Source: Bdellovibrio sp. ZAP7 (GTDB lineage: Bacteria; Bacteroidota; Bacteroidia; Flavobacteriales; Flavobacteriaceae). From it: a stretch of 6,974 nt of DNA. The notes below the pieces were generated by a model. That model worked only from the letters and a program-made list of their open reading frames with translations. It ran no database searches and was not told where the DNA came from. This document shows positions 1 through 6,408 of this stretch, piece after piece (position 1 is the stretch's first letter; every line of letters starts with the position of its first letter). The position numbers and the translations under genes are program-made. The stretch spans positions 1-6,974 of the forward strand of contig CALPKO020000068.1 in NCBI GenBank assembly GCA_943324165.2, given 5' to 3'.

Positions 1-1463
1 ACTATGATGATGCCCTAATTAAAATACAAGAAAATCCAGCTAACGTCTATTCTATTGCGCCATTTTTCGAGAAGAAAGTTTTATTAGATTACGCTGTTCA
101 GGCATATGAATTAGCGCTTTTGAAAGAACCAAAGTTCAATTTTAATTACCAATTGGCCATTATTTATGGTCAACAAGGAAAAACCGATTTGATGATTGAA
201 AAGTTCTTGACAGAATCTTACAACAATCCGCAAAGTTTGATTGTAATACAAAACCAATTGTCACGGTTTATGACAGAAGACGGCGAAGAGTCTTTTAATT
301 TAGAATTAAAGAAAGCGCTTTTATTGCGTGTTCAAAAAGACCAAGATGTGTTTTGGAACCAATATTTGAGCTGGTTTTTTGTTCAACAAAAAGAATATAG
401 TAAAGCCTTTATTCAAGAAAAAGCAATTTATAAACGAAATCCTGAATCACTGTCGAATATCGTCAACTTGTCTCAATTGGCAATCGAAGAAAATGAAAAC
501 GAAACCGCGGTTGAAATTTTGAACTTCATCTTAGAAAATACACAAGATGTAGAACTAAAAATAAAAGCACATTCCGCATTACTTGAAATGAAAATAGATA
601 AATCTTTAGAAAAAGATTATCTAGTTATCAATGCTGAATTAGATTTATTAATCAAAGAATTTGGCATCAGCCCTTTTTCATTGCCGTTGCAAACTTTGCA
701 AGCGCACTTTTTAGCATTTAATTTAAAAAAATCTGAACAAGCTAAAACCATTTTGAAAAATGCTTTAAACCTGCCTTTAAATAATTATCAACTGGCAGAT
801 GTAAAAATGGAACTAGCTGACATTTTTTTGTTTGAGGAAAAATTTAACCAAGCCTTGATTTATTATTCGCAAATTGAAGAAGATTTAAAAAACGACGAAG
901 TTGGTCACGAAGCTAGTTTAAAATCAGCAAAAACCAGCTATTTTAAAACAGATTTCAGTTGGGCATTAAGCCAATTTAAAGTTTTAAAATCGGCTTCTAC
1001 ACAACTTATTGCCAACGATGCTTTAGAATTATTTTTACTTATAAACGACAATACCATTGCCGATTCTACACAAGTGGCTTTAAAGAAATTTGCGCGTGGA
1101 GATTATCTTTTGTATCAAAACAAAACACAAGACGCTTTAACCGCTTTTTTATCGATTTTGAAAGAAAATAAAGGCAATGAAATAGAAAGTGTAACGCTAT
1201 ATCGTTTAGGTAAAACTTACGAGAAACTAGGCGATTTTAATGCTGCACTGGCACAATACCAAACTATTATCGATAACCACAACGAAGGGATTTATATTGA
1301 TGAAGCGTTATATTTTTCGGCAGAAATTTACAACAAACAGCTAAAAGATATTGAAAAAGCAAAATCACTTTATGAAAAAATTATTTTCAAACACGAAGAC
1401 AGCATTTATTTTATAGATGCACGGAAAAAATACCGACAATTGCGTGGCGACAAGGAAATATAA
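1..1463 (+). CDS. Tetratricopeptide-repeat protein, 5'-truncated by window edge
   Basis: The reading frame is open from the first full codon at position 3 to the TAA at 1461-1463, giving 486 visible residues. The real start therefore lies upstream, and the TTG at 120 is only an internal leucine codon. The protein is almost wholly helical with repeated TPR-like helix pairs. The clearest lie near the C-terminus, about 1190-1440, where A/L/Y-G-A patterns such as LYRLGKTYEKLGDFNAALAQ are followed by a second unit ending AKSLYEKIIFKHED. Another unit lies around 790-880. TPR arrays are protein-protein scaffolds and no catalytic motif is visible. From memory, Flavobacterium homologues are about 600 residues with a secretion signal, but the N-terminus is outside this window, so location is unknown. 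The DUF4286 gene follows after 17 bp, suggesting one transcript. The TPR class is secure; the specific role is not known. Confidence 0.9.
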   Translation, partial: YDDALIKIQENPANVYSIAPFFEKKVLLDYAVQAYELALLKEPKFNFNYQLAIIYGQQGKTDLMIEKFLTESYNNPQSLIVIQNQLSRFMTEDGEESFNLELKKALLLRVQKDQDVFWNQYLSWFFVQQKEYSKAFIQEKAIYKRNPESLSNIVNLSQLAIEENENETAVEILNFILENTQDVELKIKAHSALLEMKIDKSLEKDYLVINAELDLLIKEFGISPFSLPLQTLQAHFLAFNLKKSEQAKTILKNALNLPLNNYQLADVKMELADIFLFEEKFNQALIYYSQIEEDLKNDEVGHEASLKSAKTSYFKTDFSWALSQFKVLKSASTQLIANDALELFLLINDNTIADSTQVALKKFARGDYLLYQNKTQDALTAFLSILKENKGNEIESVTLYRLGKTYEKLGDFNAALAQYQTIIDNHNEGIYIDEALYFSAEIYNKQLKDIEKAKSLYEKIIFKHEDSIYFIDARKKYRQLRGDKEI

Positions 1464-1480
1464 AATATAAAAATATAAAA

Positions 1481-1792
1481 ATGATAATTTATAACGTCAC
1501 AACCAATATCCACGAAAGCGCCCATGATCAATGGCTACAATGGATGCAAAAAAAACACATCCCAGAAATTTTGGCTACAGGAAAATTCTCTACTGCCAGA
1601 ATCGTAAAAGTTCTAGTCGAAGAAGAAATGGGAGGAACAACTTATTCGGTTCAATATTGCACTGATAGTAAAGCCACTTTAGAAAAATATTACCAAGAAG
1701 ATGCCCCAAAATTTCGGGACGAAGCAATAGCGCTTTTTGGAGATAAAATGCTGGCTTTCCGAACGGAATTAGAATTGATTAGTGAACATTAA
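1481..1792 (+). CDS. DUF4286 family protein
   Basis: This is a 103-residue cytosolic-type protein without a signal peptide or membrane segment. It begins MIIYNVTTNI, has a W-x2-W-M-x3-H-I-P-E segment at residues 18-29, a central strand (TTYSVQYC, 53-60), and ends with a helix and strand (FGDKMLAFRTELELI, 86-100). This pattern and length match DUF4286 as I know it, a small family resembling the ferredoxin-like dimeric alpha/beta-barrel fold of EthD and antibiotic-biosynthesis monooxygenases. No biochemical function is established for the family. The ATG at 1481 follows an AT-only leader of repeated AAAATAT units with no Shine-Dalgarno sequence, as is usual in Bacteroidota. In many flavobacteria this gene sits directly before rsmA (recalled, not checked). 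Here two extra genes separate them. It starts 17 bp after the TPR gene and ends 12 bp before the next ORF, so co-transcription is likely. Confidence 0.88.
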   Translation: MIIYNVTTNIHESAHDQWLQWMQKKHIPEILATGKFSTARIVKVLVEEEMGGTTYSVQYCTDSKATLEKYYQEDAPKFRDEAIALFGDKMLAFRTELELISEH

Positions 1793-1804
1793 AAACGGTT
1801 TTTT

Positions 1805-1996
1805 ATGGAAATTAAATTTCAAACCAAAGAAGAAAGTAATCAACAGCAACAAGAAGCTTTTTTAAAACTATCAAAAGTAGAAAGGTTTTACAACTTTTTA
1901 AATTTAATGGAAAGAATGACTCAATTTCCAACCAAAAACAAAATTGACAAGAATAAAGATAATTTTATAATAATAATTCCACCAAAAAATGAATAG
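1805..1996 (+). CDS. Small protein of unknown function, partner of the nucleotidyltransferase
   Basis: This 63-residue protein is not assigned to a named family. It has a charged, glutamine-rich N-terminus with a QQQQ run at residues 13-16. A predicted amphipathic helical region follows, with the core LSKVERFYNFLNLMERM (about 22-38). The tail is lysine-rich and ends in a short hydrophobic strand, FIIIIPP. There is no helix-turn-helix, signal peptide or membrane segment. The ATG at 1805 comes 12 bp after the DUF4286 stop. Its last eight bases overlap the start of the nucleotidyltransferase, so the two are probably translationally coupled and act together. I recall similar short ORFs before nucleotidyltransferases in other Bacteroidota, which suggests a conserved pair. 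An antitoxin or partner-binding role is inference only. The overlap and coherent composition argue that it is real and not a chance ORF. Confidence 0.72.
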   Translation: MEIKFQTKEESNQQQQEAFLKLSKVERFYNFLNLMERMTQFPTKNKIDKNKDNFIIIIPPKNE

Positions 1997-2465
1997 ATTT
2001 TGGGAAAATAAAATTGATGAATTTATTTACATTGCAAACAAACACAATGTTAGAATGCTAATGGTTGGTGGAGGCGCTGTCAATTTTTATGGTTATCAAA
2101 GGCATTCTGCAGATGTTGATTTTTGGATTGAAACAACTGAGGAAAATTTTAAAAAGCTTGTTTTAGTTTGTCAAGAAATGGGTTATGGCATAGATGATTT
2201 TCCATCAAATGTAAAACAACAACAGCAAAATATTTCAATTAAATTGTCCCCTCTGGATTTAGATTTAGAATTAATTACTAATTTTTCCGTAGATAAAACA
2301 TTTAGTCAAGCATTTGACAATAGTGAAATAATTACTGTAAAAAGAAATTCTTTTTTAAGATGGAATGTTTTGAGTTACGATGATTTAATTTTAAGTAAAA
2401 TAAAAGCCAATCGATCTAAAGATTTATTAGACATTCAACAACTAAAGATAATCAACAAAAAATAA
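1989..2465 (+). CDS. AbiEii/DUF6036-like nucleotidyltransferase
   Basis: This 158-residue protein has the marks of the DNA polymerase beta-type nucleotidyltransferase fold. The N-terminal motif is GGGAV at residues 27-31, then G35, R38 and the metal-binding pair D42-V-D44 in RHSADVDFWI. A candidate third carboxylate is D92 in LDLDLELIT. Near the C-terminus is DLILSKIKANRSKDLLD (132-148), matching the D-L-x3-K-x2-A-x-R-x-K-D-x2-D signature of AbiEii/AbiGii-like and DUF6036-like enzymes. All expected catalytic residues are present, so it is probably active in transferring a nucleotide to RNA, tRNA or protein. The substrate cannot be told. Known relatives include the toxins of type IV (AbiE) and MenT systems, but their partner AbiEi is a larger winged-helix protein that is absent here. 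It starts inside the preceding small gene (8 bp overlap). Its DNA is AT-rich: by hand count 12 G/C in 2341-2400 against 25 in 2581-2640 of rsmA. Confidence 0.82.
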   Translation: MNRFWENKIDEFIYIANKHNVRMLMVGGGAVNFYGYQRHSADVDFWIETTEENFKKLVLVCQEMGYGIDDFPSNVKQQQQNISIKLSPLDLDLELITNFSVDKTFSQAFDNSEIITVKRNSFLRWNVLSYDDLILSKIKANRSKDLLDIQQLKIINKK

Positions 2466-2469
2466 TTTT

Positions 2470-2503
2470 TTGTAATTTGATTTTTCGAAACTAAAAACCT
2501 TTG
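2470..2503 (+). promoter_or_regulatory. Possible Bacteroidota-type promoter for rsmA-mgtE
   Basis: In the 70 bp gap before rsmA, AACCTTTG at 2496-2503 matches the Bacteroidota -7 consensus TAnnTTTG with one mismatch. A TTG at 2470-2472 lies 23 bases upstream, at the far end of the accepted -33 spacing. A second TTG at 2477-2479 is 16 bases away, slightly short. A start of transcription near 2508 would leave a leader of about 30 bases. Such short motifs occur by chance in AT-rich DNA, so this is a candidate only. The position in the only wide gap of the operon supports it. Confidence 0.35.
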
Positions 2504-2512
2504 CGAATTCGC
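2503..2512. repeat. Perfect 10 bp palindrome before rsmA
   Basis: GCGAATTCGC is a perfect palindrome overlapping the end of the candidate -7 element and the predicted transcription start of rsmA. It could be a dimeric regulator site or chance. It has no loop and no T-run, so it is not a terminator. Confidence 0.4.
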
Positions 2513-2535
2513 TTATTTAAGTTAAAGTAGAAACT

Positions 2536-3315
2536 ATGGAAAAAGTAAAAGCTAAAAAACACCTCGGACAACATTTTCTGAAAGATGAAAGTATCGCAAA
2601 AGCAATTGCCGACACTTTATCGTTGCGTGGCTACGATGATATTTTAGAAATTGGGCCAGGAATGGGTGTTTTGACAAAATATTTACTTGACAAACCAACC
2701 AATACTTATGTCGTAGAAATCGACAATGAATCGGTAGTCTATTTAAATGAAAATTACCCAAAATTAGAAGGTAAAATAATAGCTAAAGATTTTTTAAAAT
2801 ACAATATCAACGAAGTTTTTGAAGGTACACAATTCGCCATTATCGGAAACTTTCCTTATAATATTTCTACCCAAATTGTGTTTCGCGCATTAGAATTAAG
2901 GAATCAAATTCCAGAATTTGCAGGTATGTTTCAAAAAGAAGTTGCCGAACGAATATGCGAAAAAAAAGGCACAAAAGCCTACGGAATTCTGTCTGTTTTA
3001 GTTCAGGCTTTTTATGATGCAGAATATTTATTTACGGTAAACGAAGATGTTTTTATTCCGCCACCAAAAGTAAAATCGGGTGTTTTGCGGTTGCGAAGAA
3101 AAGAAAACTTTACTTTGCCTTGTTCTGAAAAATTGTTTTTTACAGTTGTAAAAACCGCTTTTCAACAACGCAGAAAAACTTTACGCAACAGTTTAAAAAC
3201 ATTAAATTTATCTGATATTTTACGAGAAGATGTTATCTTTGACCTTCGACCAGAACAATTGACGGTAGCCGCGTTTATAGATTTGACCATAAAAATAGAA
3301 GCCGATGGAATTTAA
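2536..3315 (+). CDS. rsmA: 16S rRNA (adenine1518-N6/adenine1519-N6)-dimethyltransferase
   Basis: RsmA (KsgA) dimethylates two adjacent adenines in the 3' hairpin of 16S rRNA with S-adenosylmethionine, a late step and checkpoint of small-subunit assembly in the cytosol. The 259 residues match the family's usual length. Visible motifs in order are [11 protein letters not shown] (7-17), the SAM-binding [10 protein letters not shown] (38-47), the acidic VEID (60-63), D85 for adenine contact, and the catalytic NFPY at 105-108. Bacteroidota commonly have NFPY where E. coli has NLPY. Then come [15 protein letters not shown] (172-186) and the C-terminal RNA-binding [12 protein letters not shown] (209-220). 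The ATG at 2536 is fixed by the conserved N-terminal motif only six residues later. The leader is A-rich with no strong Shine-Dalgarno sequence. The gene overlaps mgtE by 11 bp. Loss of KsgA gives kasugamycin resistance in other bacteria. Confidence 0.97.
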   Translation: MEKVKAKKHLGQHFLKDESIAKAIADTLSLRGYDDILEIGPGMGVLTKYLLDKPTNTYVVEIDNESVVYLNENYPKLEGKIIAKDFLKYNINEVFEGTQFAIIGNFPYNISTQIVFRALELRNQIPEFAGMFQKEVAERICEKKGTKAYGILSVLVQAFYDAEYLFTVNEDVFIPPPKVKSGVLRLRRKENFTLPCSEKLFFTVVKTAFQQRRKTLRNSLKTLNLSDILREDVIFDLRPEQLTVAAFIDLTIKIEADGI

Positions 3316-4657
3316 AATCAGTAAAGAATTGATTCTCGAATTAGAGCAACTCATCGAAAACAACAACGACGAACAGTTGGAGCTTTTGTTGAACGATTTG
3401 CACCATGCTGATATTGCCGAAATTCTTGACGAACTCAATTTTGATGAAGCGACCTACATCTTTAAAGTTCTAGATTCAGAAAAAACAGCCGAAATTTTAC
3501 TCGAATTAGAAGACGATTTACGAGAAAATATCCTTAACCGACTTTCTCCAAAAGAAATTGCAGAAGAGCTTGATGAGCTCGAAACCAACGATGCTGCCGA
3601 TATTATTGCTGAACTTTCTAAAAGCAAAAAAGAAGAAGTAATCTCTGAACTTCAAGATGTTGAACACGCCAAAGACATTGTTGAATTATTGAGGTTTGAC
3701 GAGGACACCGCTGGTGGAATCATGCACAAAGAACTCGTTAAAGTTAATGAAAATTGGAATGTATTAACTTGCATCAAAGAAATGCGCATACAAGCGGAAT
3801 TTATATCTAGAGTACATTCCATTTATGTGGTTGACGACGGAGACCGTTTGATTGGCAGACTTTCCTTAAAAGATTTGCTGACAACCTCTGCTCGGACACC
3901 TATAAGCCAAGTATACATCAAAAAACTAAATTTCGTCAAAGTCGATACAGAAGATGTCGAAGTGGCCCGAATCATGCAAAAATACGATTTAGAAGCCATT
4001 CCGGTTGTCGATGAACTTGGTCGATTAGTTGGTAGAATAACCATCGATGACATTGTAGATGTGATCAAAGACGAAGCGGATAAAGATTATCAATTGGCGG
4101 CGGGTATCTCACAAGATGTTGAAGCCGACGATAGCATAATCGAACTCACAAGAGCAAGATTGCCTTGGTTGGTTTTGGCTTTATTAGGTGGTTTTATTAC
4201 GGTAAGAGTATTAGGCCTTTTTGAAAGTGCAATGGTTCTGCATGGTAAATTGTTTTTTTTTACGCCCCTAATCGCTGCTATGGCAGGAAATGTGGGTGTT
4301 CAATCTTCCGCCATCATTGTACAAGGGTTGGCAAACAACACTTTAAGTGGCTCTCTTTTCAATCGGTTAATAAAAGAGGTTTCGCTCAGTCTTTTTAACG
4401 GAATAATTCTCGCAACCATCTTATTTTTAGGCAGTCACTTCCTTTTGAATGTTGAAATTATTATCGGCTTTATAGTTACTATCGCGCTTATTTCAGTGAT
4501 CATAATTGCTTCACTGATAGGCACTTTTATTCCTTTAATGCTAGATAAATTTGGTGTCGATCCAGCTCTTGCGACAGGTCCTTTTATAACCACAAGCAAC
4601 GACATTTGTGGAATTCTAATTTACTTTTCAATTGCAAAACTCATTTTAGGATTTTAA
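3305..4657 (+). CDS. mgtE: Magnesium transporter MgtE
   Basis: MgtE is a homodimeric inner-membrane Mg2+ channel that closes when its cytosolic domains bind Mg2+. The 450 residues match the family. The N-terminal helical domain spans about 1-130 and is rich in acidic LDEL-type repeats. The conserved [10 protein letters not shown] lies at 131-140. Two CBS domains follow at about 141-198 and 204-260, then a connecting helix and about five membrane segments from 287 to 449. The signature [15 protein letters not shown] (321-335) is intact. The pore-lining acidic residue expected in the last helix is present at D433 in [10 protein letters not shown]. The ATG at 3305 lies inside rsmA, giving an 11 bp overlap and probable translational coupling. 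This start leaves a normal-length N-terminal domain. A run of nine T at 4253-4261 within codons 316-319 is a possible slippage point, but the frame is intact. Confidence 0.96.
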   Translation: MEFKISKELILELEQLIENNNDEQLELLLNDLHHADIAEILDELNFDEATYIFKVLDSEKTAEILLELEDDLRENILNRLSPKEIAEELDELETNDAADIIAELSKSKKEEVISELQDVEHAKDIVELLRFDEDTAGGIMHKELVKVNENWNVLTCIKEMRIQAEFISRVHSIYVVDDGDRLIGRLSLKDLLTTSARTPISQVYIKKLNFVKVDTEDVEVARIMQKYDLEAIPVVDELGRLVGRITIDDIVDVIKDEADKDYQLAAGISQDVEADDSIIELTRARLPWLVLALLGGFITVRVLGLFESAMVLHGKLFFFTPLIAAMAGNVGVQSSAIIVQGLANNTLSGSLFNRLIKEVSLSLFNGIILATILFLGSHFLLNVEIIIGFIVTIALISVIIIASLIGTFIPLMLDKFGVDPALATGPFITTSNDICGILIYFSIAKLILGF

Positions 4658-4679
4658 TTTATTTTAAATTCTTTTTTTT
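4656..4679 (+). terminator. Weak AT-only hairpin plus T-run after mgtE
   Basis: AATTTA at 4656-4661 pairs with TAAATT at 4665-4670 across a 3-base loop. A C and then eight T (4672-4679) follow. The hairpin overlaps the mgtE stop codon. The layout is that of an intrinsic terminator, but the stem has no G-C pair, so it would be weak. It may be chance in AT-rich DNA. Confidence 0.35.
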
Positions 4680-4731
4680 ATTTTGGATATCGTCATCACG
4701 ATCAGTGGACAAAATCTGTGAGCAGCAACTG

Positions 4732-4828
4732 GTTTTGAAACTTCAATTTACAATATAGACATCCTTTAAACGATTTCAAAACACAATATCAAATATAATC
4801 GAGATTTAAAAAAGATGGTGTTGAAGTT
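4732..4828. repeat. Overlapping inverted repeats in the convergent gap
   Basis: GTTTTGAAA at 4732-4740 is the exact reverse complement of TTTCAAAAC at 4774-4782 (33 bases apart). AACTTCAA at 4739-4746 is the exact reverse complement of TTGAAGTT at 4821-4828. The two pairings share bases 4739-4740, so they would compete in an RNA. Their presence is certain. Biological meaning is uncertain in such AT-rich sequence. Confidence 0.4.
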
Positions 4829-4939
4829 GCAGACAATTCAAAAAAAATTGACATTCTTCAGACTTTAATACAATACTCGTAAAAAGATAAAAAAATCTTT
4901 ATTAGAGAAAACAAAAAAATCTATATTTTATGTGCTAAA

Positions 4940-4979
4940 GTAAAAACAAAAAAGGCCTTCAAAGTGAATTGAAGGCCTT
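4940..4979 (-). terminator. Intrinsic terminator of the TonB receptor-DUF5689 operon
   Basis: AAGGCCTTCAA at 4952-4962 pairs perfectly with TTGAAGGCCTT at 4969-4979 around a 6-base loop, an 11 bp stem with a GGCC core. Read on the minus strand, the stem is followed by a T-rich tract (complement of the A-rich 4940-4951). It lies 19 bp after the DUF5689 stop codon. On the plus strand the downstream sequence is less T-rich, so it works chiefly for the minus-strand genes, though it could also limit read-through from mgtE. Confidence 0.85.
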
Positions 4980-4998
4980 ATTTATGTTAAAAAACTAA

Positions 4999-6390
4999 TT
5001 AGTTTACAACAACATTATCAATTTGCATAGTAGTTGTTAAACCAGCAGTTCCGTTTCCTTTGTATTCAAAAACAAAATATCCATTTCCGGTTACAGTTCC
5101 TGGAATTGAATAACTTCCGCTGTTTGTAAAAGTGGAAGGATATCCAGTTGCTGATCCTGGAGAAATCGTAAAACTTGAAGTGATATCAACTAAATCGGCA
5201 TTGTTAACTGTTCCTCCTGGCGTGTAGTTAGCAGCTAACACATAGTACACTTTTAAAACTGCACCATTTGCATAACCAGCTTTAGATTGAAAAGAAAAAG
5301 TATTTGCTGCACTCATGTCCACTGGAATAAAAAATAAACTTCTGTTTTCTTCTGCAGTTCCACCAAATGAAGTCATTTGAATGTATTTGTTACTAGAAAA
5401 AGTTACATTGCTCCAATATCTAGAACCAACTACCGGGTCGTTGATATATTTAGGAAAAACTCTATTAGCAGGTGAAGTTGTACCATAACTTTCAAAATCT
5501 TCGGTAAACGCACCAGAATAAGTAATATCAGTTCCTACGATTGGCGCAGAAAAATCGATGGCTAATCTAGGATCGGTTAATTGAATATCTGACTCAGTTC
5601 TTGCCACAAATTGATAATCTGTATTGTATTTTGTTAAAACCCCTCTTACCTTTCCATTTCCATTTGCAACAGCATTATAAGCGTAGCTAGCAAAACTACT
5701 AGTTCTGAAAATAATTGTATTTCCAGTCGCGTCAGTTAATAAGTGATTAGTTGCACCACCAACCTGATTAATTGGATCATAATAATTTTTTCCGATTGCA
5801 GCATCAGAAAATTGAACACCCGACAACTCGATTAATTTATTAATATTACTGTCTTTTTTAGTGTCATTTACAGACAATTTTTGAACTAGATCTTCTTGAG
5901 AAACTACTTTACAAGATGTAACTAAAGATTGTCTAATTTCAGAGGAATTCATTCTTCCAACGCTTGCAGTTCCAGATGTACCTACATATAATGATCCAAC
6001 TCTCATAGAACCATAACTTACATCAGTGTACAAACCTTTCATTTTGATAAGTACTTTTCTTCCAGGTTCAAAAGTAATAAACGTGCTAGTTTCATCTACA
6101 GGAACACTGAATGCGTACTTTCCATCAAGCGTTTGAAGAGAAATTGATTTGTAGAAATTCCCTCCCTCATCACTAGATGTTACATAAGCTTCAATGATAT
6201 CATCATAAGAATATTTCGTTGGAATTGGTGTTGCCTCAGCAATAACAAGGTTTACGTCTCTGTTAGCAACAAAACTTGTTTCTAAGCAATCAACAGTTGG
6301 TACTTTATAAGCATCGTCGTTTACACAACTTGAAAATCCAACAGCTATTAGCGCTGTTGCAAAAACGGTTTTTAAAATATTTGTTTTCAT
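4999..6390 (-). CDS. DUF5689 domain lipoprotein with C-terminal choice-of-anchor-like domain
   Basis: This 463-residue exported lipoprotein starts with a Lys-containing signal peptide and hydrophobic stretch (TVFATALIAVGF). The lipobox FSSC puts the lipidated cysteine at residue 22. The residues after it, VNDD, resemble the acidic export signal that sends Bacteroidota lipoproteins to the cell surface. Residues of about 40-280 match the DUF5689 pattern as I know it, with landmarks IIEAYVTSSDEGGNFYKSIS, GRKVLIKMKGLY and RGVLTKYNTDYQFVARTESD. A second beta-rich domain begins at GAFTEDFESYG and ends at the C-terminal strand IDNVVVN. It resembles choice-of-anchor J/jelly-roll modules. There is no type IX secretion sorting tail. 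No enzymatic motif is visible. It follows the TonB receptor after 18 bp of A/T-only DNA and ends before a strong terminator. A role as surface partner of that receptor is inferred from context; the ligand is unknown. Confidence 0.88.
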   Translation of the reverse strand: MKTNILKTVFATALIAVGFSSCVNDDAYKVPTVDCLETSFVANRDVNLVIAEATPIPTKYSYDDIIEAYVTSSDEGGNFYKSISLQTLDGKYAFSVPVDETSTFITFEPGRKVLIKMKGLYTDVSYGSMRVGSLYVGTSGTASVGRMNSSEIRQSLVTSCKVVSQEDLVQKLSVNDTKKDSNINKLIELSGVQFSDAAIGKNYYDPINQVGGATNHLLTDATGNTIIFRTSSFASYAYNAVANGNGKVRGVLTKYNTDYQFVARTESDIQLTDPRLAIDFSAPIVGTDITYSGAFTEDFESYGTTSPANRVFPKYINDPVVGSRYWSNVTFSSNKYIQMTSFGGTAEENRSLFFIPVDMSAANTFSFQSKAGYANGAVLKVYYVLAANYTPGGTVNNADLVDITSSFTISPGSATGYPSTFTNSGSYSIPGTVTGNGYFVFEYKGNGTAGLTTTMQIDNVVVN

Positions 6391-6408
6391 ATTATTTAAT
6401 TTTATTTT

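Larger units (their letters stand above)
4658..4998. other. Convergent intergenic region without a recognisable intact gene
   Basis: This 341 bp gap separates two convergent operons. It holds the weak mgtE hairpin at its left end and the strong terminator of the minus-strand operon at its right end. Between them, about 4680-4935, I see no intact gene, tRNA or known RNA. Several inverted repeats are present. A 27-codon open stretch (4799-4879, plus strand, read SRFKKDGVEVADNSKK and onward) lies between stop codons without a start codon. It may be a remnant of a decayed gene, but no family is recognisable. Confidence 0.75.

Noticed and set aside
120..122. TTG as start of the TPR gene
   Set aside because: The same frame is open back to position 3 and upstream codons read as protein-like sequence, so the gene starts before the window.
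1791..1804. AAAAACGGTTTTTT as a terminator between DUF4286 and the small gene
   Set aside because: The two arms are separated by a single base, so no hairpin loop can form. At most it is a near-palindrome.
1805..1996. Small protein as a classical AbiEi antitoxin
   Set aside because: It is far shorter than AbiEi and shows no winged-helix or helix-turn-helix pattern.
2552..2761. Minus-strand ORF of 69 codons
   Set aside because: It lies wholly within rsmA, antisense to it, and has no recognisable protein features.
3220..3438. Minus-strand ORF of 72 codons
   Set aside because: It overlaps the ends of rsmA and mgtE on the opposite strand. Its composition is serine-rich, as expected for an antisense shadow.
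3823..4068. Minus-strand ORF of 81 codons
   Set aside because: It lies inside the CBS-domain region of mgtE and its low-complexity Ser/Thr-rich product is an antisense shadow.
4689..4702. ATCGT-CATC-ACGAT hairpin
   Set aside because: A 5 bp stem without a T-run is too short to call as a terminator or regulatory site.
4848..4874. Sigma-70-like TTGACA ... TACAAT
   Set aside because: The spacer is only 15 bases, there is no gene downstream on this strand, and Bacteroidota sigma factor uses a different consensus.
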